Positions 54,223 through 62,699 of a stretch of DNA of 64,000 nt are shown here, piece after piece. The position numbers were made by a program, and so were the translations under genes. Source of the DNA: Prevotella sp. (lineage in GTDB: Bacteria > Bacteroidota > Bacteroidia > Bacteroidales > Bacteroidaceae); contig JAEEJK010000104.1 in NCBI GenBank assembly GCA_016281815.1, forward strand, positions 1 to 64,000, in the 5' to 3' direction. The notes beneath the pieces are model-generated. The model worked only from the letters and a program-made list of their open reading frames with translations. It had not been told where the DNA came from and did not search any database. Positions within the stretch are counted from its first letter, which is position 1, and the number at the start of each line of letters is the position of its first letter.

Positions 54223-55341
54223 ATGGCAGGACTCTATATCCACATTCCCTTTTGCCGCTCCCGGTGTATCTATTGCGGCTTTTATTCCACGACGATGCTG
54301 GATATGCGTCAGCGTTATGCAGATGCCCTATGCCAGGAAATGCGGATGAGAGGAGGCTCAGCCATCGGCACCATCTATTTGGGAGGAGGAACCCCCTCAC
54401 TGCTTACGGGTCCCATGCTACACCAGTTGTTTGACACCATCGAAGATGTTTATGAAGTGAATGACACGGCGGAAATCACCATGGAATGCAACCCAGACGA
54501 CGTGAGCGTGGATTTTGCGGAAATGCTCCGCACATTACCCATCAACCGAGTGAGCATGGGGCTTCAGTCCTTTGCGGACAAGAGGTTGCAGTTTCTCCGT
54601 CGCCGCCATACGTCAAGCCAGGGGAGGCAAGCGGTGGAAATACTGCGACAAGCCGGCATCGGGAACATCAGCATTGACCTGATGTTTGGCTTCCCCGGAG
54701 AGACGTTGGAAGACTGGGAGTATGACATTGAGCAGGCACTACGGCTGGAAGTGGAGCACATCTCAGCCTACAGCCTGATGTATGAGGAAGGTACGCCTCT
54801 GAATGAAATGCTGGAACGGCACCAAGTGAGTGCGGCGGATGACGATACATATATAATAATGTATGAGAAATTGGTCGAAAAAATGAAAGAGGCTGGTTAC
54901 GAGCATTATGAGATCAGCAATTTCGCCCGTCCCGGATATCAGTCGCGTCACAACAGCAGTTATTGGGATGAAACGCCCTATTTGGGGATTGGTGCCGCCG
55001 CCCATTCCTATGACCTCAAAAGCCGCTCCTGCAATGTGTCAGACCTGAAGCAATACATCCACAGCATCGAGCATGGAATAATGCCCTCCCAGCGGGAGAT
55101 TCTCAGCATGACCGACCGATACAATGACATGATCACCACACGGCTGCGCACCTCCCGAGGTATCAGCCTGGATGCTGTGAGAACATCTTATGGAGAAGAC
55201 ATGGTGGCTTACCTTCTTGAGAACGCCGCCGCCCATCTTGCCAACAACTGGCTAAAAGTGGAAAACGGCCACCTCCGCCTCACCCTCAGCGGTATCATGA
55301 TGAGCGACACGGTGATGAGTGATTTGATAAAAACGGACTGA
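54223..55341 (+). CDS. hemW: HemW-like radical SAM protein
   Basis: 372 residues. Radical-SAM cluster CRSRCIYCGF (CxxxCxxC plus downstream Cys missing the fourth HemN-type residue pattern) after GLYIHIPF, then GGGTPSLL and FGFPGETLEDW. HemW is a haem chaperone once misannotated as coproporphyrinogen oxidase. The ATG at 54223 fits the family; in-frame ATGs upstream (54112, 54196) add no conserved sequence. A TACCTTTG box ends 5 nt before the ATG. Confidence 0.94.
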   Translation: MAGLYIHIPFCRSRCIYCGFYSTTMLDMRQRYADALCQEMRMRGGSAIGTIYLGGGTPSLLTGPMLHQLFDTIEDVYEVNDTAEITMECNPDDVSVDFAEMLRTLPINRVSMGLQSFADKRLQFLRRRHTSSQGRQAVEILRQAGIGNISIDLMFGFPGETLEDWEYDIEQALRLEVEHISAYSLMYEEGTPLNEMLERHQVSAADDDTYIIMYEKLVEKMKEAGYEHYEISNFARPGYQSRHNSSYWDETPYLGIGAAAHSYDLKSRSCNVSDLKQYIHSIEHGIMPSQREILSMTDRYNDMITTRLRTSRGISLDAVRTSYGEDMVAYLLENAAAHLANNWLKVENGHLRLTLSGIMMSDTVMSDLIKTD

Positions 55342-55343
55342 AT

Positions 55344-55694
55344 ATGGAAAACAAGGAAAAGGATTTTGAGCAACTTTGGCTGGAGAACAAGAAGCGGTTG
55401 CTGAACAAAGACAAGGAATACAGGGATGCCGTTGCCACATACGGTATGTCCTCAGGAGCCGACTGGCTGCTGTTCGGCATCCCGGTAGCGACCGGAATTG
55501 TCTGTGTGGAAATGCTTCCCATCAGCAGTGAGGTGCTGAGATGGGTTGTCAGCGTAGCCATCACCATCGTAGTCTTTGCCCTATGTGTTTGGGTCAAATC
55601 ACTCTCCAACCCACACAGGGCCATAGCGGATATAGAAAAGGATGTAAAGAAAAGATGTCATGAGCAATTCCTCAAAACAGGAAAACTGGAATGA
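55344..55694 (+). CDS. Small two-helix membrane protein, unknown function
   Basis: 116 residues: charged amphipathic N-terminus (KEKDFEQLWLENKKRLLNKD), two membrane helices (WLLFGIPVATGIVCV and VVSVAITIVVFALCVWV) and a basic tail. Starts 2 nt after hemW and precedes radA by 37 nt, so probably in one operon. Function not recognised. Confidence 0.87.
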   Translation: MENKEKDFEQLWLENKKRLLNKDKEYRDAVATYGMSSGADWLLFGIPVATGIVCVEMLPISSEVLRWVVSVAITIVVFALCVWVKSLSNPHRAIADIEKDVKKRCHEQFLKTGKLE

Positions 55695-55731
55695 TGCTCA
55701 ATTTGTTACTCATCAATAAAAAAGAATCGAG

Positions 55732-57120
55732 ATGGCAAAAGATAAAATCGCATATGTGTGCTCCAACTGCGGACAAGAGTCAGCAAAATGGATAGGGAAA
55801 TGTCCCGCCTGCGGGCAATGGAATACGTTTAAGGAAATCCGCATCAGCAACGAGACCGGCAGTCAGGCAGCACGCTCAGCCGCCAGTTCGCTCCGAAGCA
55901 CCCTGGAAGGCAAAGCCCGGCCGGTATACCTCCGGGATATCTCTTCGAAAGAGTCTCCCCGGATAGACATGCACGACAATGAACTCAACAGAGTATTGGG
56001 CGGAGGATTGGTACCTGGTTCCATCGTTCTCTTGGGCGGTGAGCCCGGCATTGGCAAGAGTACGCTGACGCTGCAGACCATCCTCAATATGACCGAGCGC
56101 CGGATCCTTTATGTGAGCGGTGAAGAAAGCCTTCATCAGTTGAAGATGCGTGCAGAGCGTATCGGACAAGGCAACAGCGAGCACCTGATGATACTCTGCG
56201 AGACCTCACTCGAGAACATTTTCGCCCAGATCAAGGACACCCATCCCGAACTGATCATCATCGACTCCATACAAACCATCTCCACCGAGGAAGTGGAAAG
56301 TTCGCCCGGCAGTCTCTCCCAAGTAAGGGAATGTGCGGCGTCTCTCCTCCGCTTCTCCAAATCAAGTGGCATACCAGTCATCCTCATCGGCCACATCACC
56401 AAGGAAGGCACCCTCGCCGGTCCCAAAATCCTGGAGCACATTGTGGACACCGTGATACAATTTGAGGGAGACCAGCACTATATGTACCGCATTCTCCGTT
56501 CGATCAAGAACCGTTTTGGCAACACCAGCGAACTGGGCATCTATGAGATGCAGCAGAATGGCTTGCGTGCAGTCAGCAATCCCTCAGAACTTCTCCTCAC
56601 TCAAGACCATGAAGGGCTGTCGGGCATCGCCATCACTGCAGCCATCGAGGGAGTGCGCCCCTTCCTGCTTGAGACCCAGGCATTGGTATCGACAGCAGCG
56701 TATGGCACCCCACAGCGCTCAGCGACAGGTTTTGACCACCGCCGTCTGAACATGTTGCTTGCCGTACTGGAAAAGCGGGTGGGCTTCAAACTCATGCAGA
56801 AGGATGTCTTTGTCAACATTGCAGGTGGTCTTCGTGTCACCGACATGGCCATGGACCTGAGCATTATCGCAGCAGTCCTGTCAAGCAATGTAGACACAGC
56901 CATAGAATCCGGATGGTGCATGGCCGGCGAGGTGGGACTCAGCGGCGAAGTGCGTCCCATCAACAGAATCGAGCAAAGGATAAAAGAGGCAGAGAAATTG
57001 GGATTTAGACATTTCATCCTTCCCAAATACAACATGAGCGGCATCGACATCCACCAATACGGCATCCAACTTCATCCAGTCAGGAAGGTCGAAGAAGCCC
57101 TCCGGGAGTTGTTTGGCTGA
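55732..57120 (+). CDS. radA: DNA repair protein RadA
   Basis: 462 residues: N-terminal Cys4 zinc finger (CSNCGQ...CPACGQW), RecA-like ATPase with GGEPGIGKSTL, the RadA-specific KNRFGNTSELG, and a C-terminal Lon-like domain. It promotes branch migration in recombination. Last gene of the hemW run; converges on a Fur gene with only 3 nt between stops. Confidence 0.97.
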   Translation: MAKDKIAYVCSNCGQESAKWIGKCPACGQWNTFKEIRISNETGSQAARSAASSLRSTLEGKARPVYLRDISSKESPRIDMHDNELNRVLGGGLVPGSIVLLGGEPGIGKSTLTLQTILNMTERRILYVSGEESLHQLKMRAERIGQGNSEHLMILCETSLENIFAQIKDTHPELIIIDSIQTISTEEVESSPGSLSQVRECAASLLRFSKSSGIPVILIGHITKEGTLAGPKILEHIVDTVIQFEGDQHYMYRILRSIKNRFGNTSELGIYEMQQNGLRAVSNPSELLLTQDHEGLSGIAITAAIEGVRPFLLETQALVSTAAYGTPQRSATGFDHRRLNMLLAVLEKRVGFKLMQKDVFVNIAGGLRVTDMAMDLSIIAAVLSSNVDTAIESGWCMAGEVGLSGEVRPINRIEQRIKEAEKLGFRHFILPKYNMSGIDIHQYGIQLHPVRKVEEALRELFG

Positions 57121-57123
57121 TAC

Positions 57124-57552
57124 TCATTTCCGGGGCAAACAATCCGGGCACACCCCCTTGATCAGATAATTGACGGAATGCGCCTCGTAGCCCTCCGGAA
57201 GTCTTATTATCGGAACCGGCACATGGTCAAGGCATAAGGTTCGGCCGCATACCTCACAATGGAAATGCGCATGGGCATCCTCATCAGCATTAGCGCTGTG
57301 GCTGTGGCACAACTCATATTTGACGCCCCCTGCCCCATCTTCGATGACATGCACCAGATGGTAGTCACGGAACAGGTTGAGCACCCTGAAAATACTCGAC
57401 TTATCAAGTGTGAGGATCTGCCTCTCAAGTTCAGCCAGGGACATGGGCATCAGAGAGGCATGGAGGGAGCGCGCCACAATCAGCCTGTTGGCTGTGACCT
57501 TGATGCCATGCTCCTCCATCAAATCAGTCAGTTTGCTGTCAGCCATACTCAT
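57124..57552 (-). CDS. Fur family metal-dependent repressor
   Basis: 142 residues from the ATG at 57552 (another at 57546). Winged helix about 5-75 (VTANRLIVARSL, SSIFRVLNLF), metal-binding segment AHAHFHCEVCGRTLCLD and a second CxxC near the end (CPDC), giving a structural zinc site. Which metal or peroxide it senses cannot be told. The frame upstream to 57669 lies in intergenic DNA. Confidence 0.93.
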   Translation of the reverse strand: MSMADSKLTDLMEEHGIKVTANRLIVARSLHASLMPMSLAELERQILTLDKSSIFRVLNLFRDYHLVHVIEDGAGGVKYELCHSHSANADEDAHAHFHCEVCGRTLCLDHVPVPIIRLPEGYEAHSVNYLIKGVCPDCLPRK

Positions 57553-57657
57553 ATTTATATTTTTGTTGCGAAAATACGAAATAAATGTGAAATTATATTC
57601 GGTTTTTCTTAGAAATCTATCAAAAACATTTAAAAAGCAAAAACTTTGTATTTTTGC

Positions 57658-57688
57658 TTTGCCGTGCATTTGTTTTGCACTATCTTTG
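57658..57688 (+). promoter_or_regulatory. Promoter of the PfkB-LolA-like operon
   Basis: TTTG (57658-57661), 19 nt, TATCTTTG (57681-57688); start expected about 18 nt before the ATG. Confidence 0.75.
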
Positions 57689-57712
57689 CAAAATCATTTC
57701 AAATACTGATGT

Positions 57713-58603
57713 ATGACAGATATCTGTTGCATAGGCCATATCACGCTTGATAAGATCATCACTCCGGAAGACGTTGTGTATATGAACGGAGGGACATCCT
57801 ATTATTTTGCCCATGCCATCAACCATCTTCCTCATGAACTCAGTTTCAGTTTGGTCACCTCGATGGCAGAAAAGGACCGCACTGCGGTGGATGACATGAT
57901 TGAATCAGGCATTGATGTCACCTTTTTCCCCTCCAGGGAAACCGTTTATTTTGAGAACAAGTATGGCGACAACCGCGACAACCGCTCCCAGCGTGTGCTG
58001 GCAAAGGCAGATCCATTTTCTGTTGACCAATTGAGAGGCATTGAAGCGCGTTTTTTCCATCTGGGCTCATTGCTGGACGATGATTTCTCCCCCGAACTGA
58101 TAAAAGACCTCTCTTTAAGAGGGATTGTATCGGTTGACGTACAGGGATTCCTCCGCAAGGTATGCGGAGAACAAGTTTATCCGACAGACTGGAAAGACAA
58201 AGACGAGGTGCTTCGCTACATAGACATTCTCAAACTCAATGAGCAGGAGATGTTCACGGTAACAGGGCTCCGTGATCCCAAAAAGGTAGCCTTGCGGATA
58301 GCCTCCTGGGGAGTGAAGGAGGTGCTTCTCACTTTGGGCAGTTATGGTTCGCTCATCTTTGCAGAAGGCCGTTTTTATGAAATTCCAGCCTATCCCCCCA
58401 CCCAGATAGTAGATGCCACCGGGTGCGGTGACACCTACTCAGCCGGATATCTTTATTGCCGTGCTTTGGGTATGGGCTACGGTGACAGCGGACGTTTCGC
58501 TGCCGCCATGTGCACACAGAAATTATCACACAATGGTCCGTTTGACGGCACTTTTGATGAAGTGGAACGGATTATCACCAGTCATAGAAGACAAATTGTA
58601 TGA
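57713..58603 (+). CDS. PfkB family sugar kinase
   Basis: 296 residues with the ribokinase-type C-terminal signature DATGCGDTYSAGY (anion hole and catalytic Asp) and an N-terminal GHITLDKI. The N-terminal Gly-Gly motif is GGTSYYFAHAI. Substrate unknown; PfkB members act on sugars, nucleosides or inositol. Its stop overlaps the next ATG (ATGA). Confidence 0.93.
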   Translation: MTDICCIGHITLDKIITPEDVVYMNGGTSYYFAHAINHLPHELSFSLVTSMAEKDRTAVDDMIESGIDVTFFPSRETVYFENKYGDNRDNRSQRVLAKADPFSVDQLRGIEARFFHLGSLLDDDFSPELIKDLSLRGIVSVDVQGFLRKVCGEQVYPTDWKDKDEVLRYIDILKLNEQEMFTVTGLRDPKKVALRIASWGVKEVLLTLGSYGSLIFAEGRFYEIPAYPPTQIVDATGCGDTYSAGYLYCRALGMGYGDSGRFAAAMCTQKLSHNGPFDGTFDEVERIITSHRRQIV

Positions 58604-59223
58604 AGAATCGACTTTTCGCAGTCATTGCATTCCTGGCGATTGCAATGACAAGTATGGGTGCCAATTCCACTAATGCCGCAGAGGCGCGCAAGATGTTTGA
58701 CAGCACCTACAACATGGTATTTGGCGAACAAGGCTCCACGCTTCACTACAACGTCAACATTATAGGAATCCTGAAGGTTGACGGCACCATCTGGTACAAG
58801 GGGAAGAAGAGCAGGTTTGTGGAGTCGCGCTACCTGAGTTGGAATGACGGTGTGAAAGATTACTGGGTGGACCAGAAAAAGAAGACAGTGACTTTGTATG
58901 ATGCCGGTTCAGAGAAGAAAGACAAGTATTCCAGCAAGTTTGAGTTTCATCCCAATGATTACGATTATTCATGGGAGAACAGCAAAGAAGGTTATGTCAT
59001 TCTGATGAACGCCCATAAGAACACCAAAGGCATCAAGCACATCAAGGCCATCATCGACAAGAAGACCAAGGCCCCCATCAGTCTGAAGATCAAGGTGCTT
59101 TGGTTTTGGACAACGGTGAATATCAGCCGTTTCCAAAGTGGCAATATCAAAGATGACGTATTCACCTTCCCTGCAGCCAAATACAAAGACTACAAGTTCA
59201 TTGACGAGCGCAAGAAAGGTTAA
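58600..59223 (+). CDS. Periplasmic LolA-like protein
   Basis: 207 residues with signal peptide (MKNRLFAVIAFLAIAMTSMGA). The body is a series of beta strands (GTIWYKGKKSRFVES, DYWVDQKKKTVTLYD, KIKVLWFWTTVNISRFQ) like the half-barrel of LolA/LolB proteins that carry lipoproteins. Assignment is by pattern. Translationally coupled to the PfkB gene. Confidence 0.85.
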   Translation: MKNRLFAVIAFLAIAMTSMGANSTNAAEARKMFDSTYNMVFGEQGSTLHYNVNIIGILKVDGTIWYKGKKSRFVESRYLSWNDGVKDYWVDQKKKTVTLYDAGSEKKDKYSSKFEFHPNDYDYSWENSKEGYVILMNAHKNTKGIKHIKAIIDKKTKAPISLKIKVLWFWTTVNISRFQSGNIKDDVFTFPAAKYKDYKFIDERKKG

Positions 59224-59237
59224 GACGTCGGTATGTT

Positions 59238-59639
59238 CTACTTCTTATTTTTCTTGTAGTACTGCAGCCCCTTCTTAACGGTTTCCCTCAGGCAATCGGA
59301 TGAAAGAGTGGCTCCAGTCACCCCGTCAACCTTGGCGCTGATAGCCTTGTTGACCGTCATGCCATTCCACTTGTCAAGCATTTCTTTCTTTACCTTGAAG
59401 AAATACTTGGGAGTCTCCTCATTAGGCAACGCCTCGATTTTGTCAATCTTGTTGTTAGTGATATAGATTTTCACTGGTGTCGTCCCAATGTATCCTTTGA
59501 CGTCACGGGCAATCGTAGTTGTGTTGATGATTGTCTGCTTGCCGTTTTTGGTAATGGGCTCCTCGCCCGCCATGGCACTGGTGAGCACGAGAGCCGAAGT
59601 CATGGCCAAAGCCACCATTTTGATATTTGTCAGTTTCAT
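59238..59639 (-). CDS. FMN-binding domain protein (ApbE substrate type)
   Basis: 133 residues from the ATG at 59639 with a signal peptide ending SAMA. The C-terminal motif DGVTGATLSS matches the flavinylation site DxxTGAT, where ApbE attaches FMN to the Thr. Such small FMN_bind proteins carry extracytoplasmic electrons. The flavinyl transferase is not in the window. Confidence 0.92.
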   Translation of the reverse strand: MKLTNIKMVALAMTSALVLTSAMAGEEPITKNGKQTIINTTTIARDVKGYIGTTPVKIYITNNKIDKIEALPNEETPKYFFKVKKEMLDKWNGMTVNKAISAKVDGVTGATLSSDCLRETVKKGLQYYKKNKK

Positions 59640-59695
59640 GTCCAATTATTTAAATGATTTTTATTGCTGATTAGTATATTCCTGAAACAAAGCGC

Positions 59696-60613
59696 TTATT
59701 GCGCTTTCACTGCATCGACCACGTAGCCACTGTTCTTGAGGAGGCTGATCAACCCTTTTTCCCCGCAGAGGTGGGCTGCGCCAACAGCGAAAAATGTAGG
59801 CTGATTTTTCATGATTTCAGGCATGGCCTTTGCCCAGTTGGCATTTCTTCCGTAGATGAGAGTTTCCTCCTCTTCAGGTGTAGAGTCACATTCATCATTG
59901 TATTTCATTTCGGTGAGTTCCCAGATACGGTTGAGATCTTGTGCATAATATGCATTGACGATATCTCCAGCAAGTTGCATCTGAACGTCCTTATGGCGCA
60001 CCATGCACATCAAAAGTTTCAATTGCCGCTCAAGTGGCTGGCTTTTAAAGAGGACATTGATTTGGTCATCTACCGTCTCCAGTCCGAGAATCTTTTTCCC
60101 ATCCTTCCTTCCCAAGGTCTGCACATAGGTGTCAATACCGTCATTTGTGCTGAAATTGGGGTTCATTTTCATGTACATCAACAATGAGAACTGCGTATTG
60201 AGAGCCGCCGGAGTCAACTTACCCAGTTGTTCGCCAACCATAGGGTTGGAAAAATCGACACCCATCAATGACTTGACAAAGCCATTGAGGTTTTTCATCT
60301 CTTCCTCGCTCAGCATACCCTGTATGGTCTTTCCCTCAGGAAGCGTCATGGCATTGAGCATCTTCATTGTGTTTTCCGGGGTTTTGACATTCTCCATGTC
60401 CAATTCGCCACAGACCTGTTCCACCTCTGCCATGGCCTGTCTGAAACCCGGTATGGAGTCAGAGAAGGTAGAGGGAGCAAGATGGTAAGTACCCATCAGA
60501 TAAGATGACTTGCTGAGTCCGTTTCCTGAAATTCTGTAGAGCAGTTGGGCATTGGCGTTACAAACCCACATTGTCAGTATCACAATGGCAAAAGCCAGCC
60601 TTTCTTTTTTCAT
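59696..60613 (-). CDS. TraB/GumN family protein
   Basis: 305 residues, signal peptide ending ANA-QL. Family signatures: YLMGTYHLAPSTF, ILGLETVDDQ and FFAVGAAHLCGEKGLISLL. The fold is related to Tiki/TraB metalloproteases (GxxH and GAxH motifs present); cellular role in bacteria is not settled. Confidence 0.93.
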   Translation of the reverse strand: MKKERLAFAIVILTMWVCNANAQLLYRISGNGLSKSSYLMGTYHLAPSTFSDSIPGFRQAMAEVEQVCGELDMENVKTPENTMKMLNAMTLPEGKTIQGMLSEEEMKNLNGFVKSLMGVDFSNPMVGEQLGKLTPAALNTQFSLLMYMKMNPNFSTNDGIDTYVQTLGRKDGKKILGLETVDDQINVLFKSQPLERQLKLLMCMVRHKDVQMQLAGDIVNAYYAQDLNRIWELTEMKYNDECDSTPEEEETLIYGRNANWAKAMPEIMKNQPTFFAVGAAHLCGEKGLISLLKNSGYVVDAVKAQ

Positions 60614-60643
60614 TACAAATAGTTGAATTGGTTAATTGCGAGG

Positions 60644-60673
60644 CAAAGTTACGATTTCCGCATGATGGAACAA
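60644..60673 (-). promoter_or_regulatory. Promoter of the TraB/GumN gene
   Basis: On the minus strand TTG (60671-60673), 19 nt, TAACTTTG (60644-60651). Confidence 0.7.
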
Positions 60674-60734
60674 GGTTTGTCTGCGTTAAAAAATTACAAT
60701 TGAGTCAAAAACCGCCATTCCCATGACCATAAAG

Positions 60735-60765
60735 TTGGATTATTCGTCAAAAATATGTACTTTTG
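60735..60765 (+). promoter_or_regulatory. Promoter of the histidine phosphatase gene
   Basis: TTG (60735-60737), 20 nt, TACTTTTG (60758-60765), ending 19 nt before the ATG at 60785. Confidence 0.7.
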
Positions 60766-60784
60766 TGGACAAAGTGCAACCGAC

Positions 60785-62071
60785 ATGAAAAGAATTTTCC
60801 TTCTGACTGCTGCCGTGATGGTCTTCATGGCCTCTTCAGCCCAATTATCCCGTCAGGAAATCAAGCAGAACATCTATCTGATGGGCAGCAACTATTTTGC
60901 CTATCCTGGTCCTGCCCAGGAGCAGTTGACGCCAAGTCCTGAGGGATATGAACCATTCTACATTTCCCACTACGGCCGTCATGGTTCCCGACATCTGATC
61001 AATGACAGTGATTACGACATGGCCTACAAGGCCTTGCTGCGAGCAGATTCCATGGGCATTCTCACTGCTCTGGGCAAGGATGTTCTTCAACGTGTCATCG
61101 TCATCCGCGACAACGCAGAGAAACGTCATGGAGAACTGACCCTGCTTGGAGCCGAACAGCATCAGGCCATCGGAACAAGGATGTATGACCGTTTTCCTGA
61201 AGTGTTCAAGGGCAAGACCAACATCGATGCCAAGAGCACGGTGGTCATCCGCTGCATCCTTTCCATGGAGAATGCCCTCCAGGCGCTGCTTCGCAAGAAT
61301 CCCGAACTCAACATCCGCCATGATGCCAGTGAGCACGACATGTGGTATATGAATTTCAGTGACAAGAACCTTGACAAACTCAAGATGCCCGAGAGTCTCA
61401 AGGATACCTATGATGCCTTTTGCAAGCGCCACCAGCACAACGACCGGTTGATGGCCTCGCTTTTCACCGACGAGAACTACTGGAAAAAAGACGTGGACGC
61501 GCAGGATTTGGCTTATCATTTGTTCAAAATGGGGTGCAATATCCAAAGCACAGACCTTCGCCACGAAATGAGTCTGTATGACCTGTTCACGGAAGAGGAA
61601 CTTTACGATCTGTTCCTTCAGACCAACGCCTGGTGGTACATTCATTACGGACCATGTCCTCTCAACGGTGGTGTATCCCCCTTCTCTCAGCGCAACCTAC
61701 TGCGTGTGATGATTCAGGAAGCCGACAGTTGCCTTCGCCTCCCCCACCCCGGAGCCACGCTCCGCTATGGCCATGAGGTGTGCGTGATGCCCCTTGCCTG
61801 CCTCCTGGAACTCAACAACTGCGGCAAGGAGATAGCCGATCTGGAGCAGTTGGATGACGAGAATTGGCTTTGCTACAAGATTTTCCCTATGGCCTGCAAC
61901 ATTCAGTTGGTATTCTACCGTCCCACACAATCTGATGGTGAGATACTTCTGAAAGTCCTGCTTAATGAGAATGAGACACGGCTTCCATTGAAGGAGGTGA
62001 CGGGACCTTATTACAAATGGAGCGAATTTAGGTCATATTTCCTCCAAAAATTAGACAATTTCAAAATCTGA
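60785..62071 (+). CDS. Histidine-type phosphatase, phytase/MINPP-like
   Basis: 428 residues, signal peptide ending SSA-QL. The catalytic motif is YGRHGSRH (RHGxR), with a second motif GAEQHQAIGTRMYDRF, and a C-terminal His-Glu pair in YGHEVCVMPLACLL, in place of the His-Asp of acid phosphatases. His-Glu/His-Ala-Glu motifs are typical of MINPP-type inositol polyphosphate phosphatases, which supports phytate as a substrate, not proven. Start at 60785 for the signal peptide. Confidence 0.9.
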   Translation: MKRIFLLTAAVMVFMASSAQLSRQEIKQNIYLMGSNYFAYPGPAQEQLTPSPEGYEPFYISHYGRHGSRHLINDSDYDMAYKALLRADSMGILTALGKDVLQRVIVIRDNAEKRHGELTLLGAEQHQAIGTRMYDRFPEVFKGKTNIDAKSTVVIRCILSMENALQALLRKNPELNIRHDASEHDMWYMNFSDKNLDKLKMPESLKDTYDAFCKRHQHNDRLMASLFTDENYWKKDVDAQDLAYHLFKMGCNIQSTDLRHEMSLYDLFTEEELYDLFLQTNAWWYIHYGPCPLNGGVSPFSQRNLLRVMIQEADSCLRLPHPGATLRYGHEVCVMPLACLLELNNCGKEIADLEQLDDENWLCYKIFPMACNIQLVFYRPTQSDGEILLKVLLNENETRLPLKEVTGPYYKWSEFRSYFLQKLDNFKI

Positions 62072-62092
62072 TATCCATAAACAGTTAAAAAA

Positions 62093-62668
62093 ATGAGAAA
62101 GGTAATGATGATGTTAGCCATGGCACTGATAATCATAGGCTGTGGCAAGAACGGAAAAACAACTGATGGCACGGAAGACGGCCAGGGTTCATCAGGAACG
62201 ACCAAGAATGCAGCCGTCTCAGATGCCGACCGCCAGAGCGATGAGTATATCGTCTCCCGTGTGCAGTCCATCTATGATGACATTTTTGCTGAATACAACA
62301 AAGCCAACGAAGATGAGAGCACACCCACATCTTCTCCTGATGAGAAATACTGCAGTGACGATTGGAACAAGGCATTGCAAGCGGTTTCGGATTATGACCA
62401 GCAGAACCATCCTGACGACATCGGCTTCTTTGAGGCAGACTATTGGGTGATGGGTCAGGATTTCGGCGATCTCTCCGTGAGCGACATCCAAGTGGTGGAA
62501 CACGATGGCAACAAAGCGAAAGTGCAATTCGACCTGCACAACGACGGAGAGATTATTCCCGTCCGTTTGGACCTACAGTTTGAGCGTGGCGACTGGTTCA
62601 TAGACGATTTCTATGAAATCGACCATGAATACGACTGGAAAAAGGACATGAAAGAGTATGTAAAATAG
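62093..62668 (+). CDS. Lipoprotein, DUF3828-like
   Basis: 191 residues with lipobox IIIGC at 12-16, then a Gly/Thr/Asp-rich linker and a domain with DIQVVEHDGNKAKVQFDLHNDG and GDWFIDDFYE, as in DUF3828 proteins. It follows the phosphatase by 21 nt. Right after its TAG begins a heptamer array. Confidence 0.87.
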   Translation: MRKVMMMLAMALIIIGCGKNGKTTDGTEDGQGSSGTTKNAAVSDADRQSDEYIVSRVQSIYDDIFAEYNKANEDESTPTSSPDEKYCSDDWNKALQAVSDYDQQNHPDDIGFFEADYWVMGQDFGDLSVSDIQVVEHDGNKAKVQFDLHNDGEIIPVRLDLQFERGDWFIDDFYEIDHEYDWKKDMKEYVK

Positions 62669-62696
62669 AGGTGAGAGGTAAGAGGTGAGAGGTGAG
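62669..62696 (+). repeat. Tandem heptamer array AGGTGAG x4
   Basis: Four units (one AGGTAAG) fit exactly between the TAG of the lipoprotein gene (62666-62668) and the stop of the convergent gene (62700-62702). Confidence 0.9.
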
Positions 62697-62699
62697 AGA

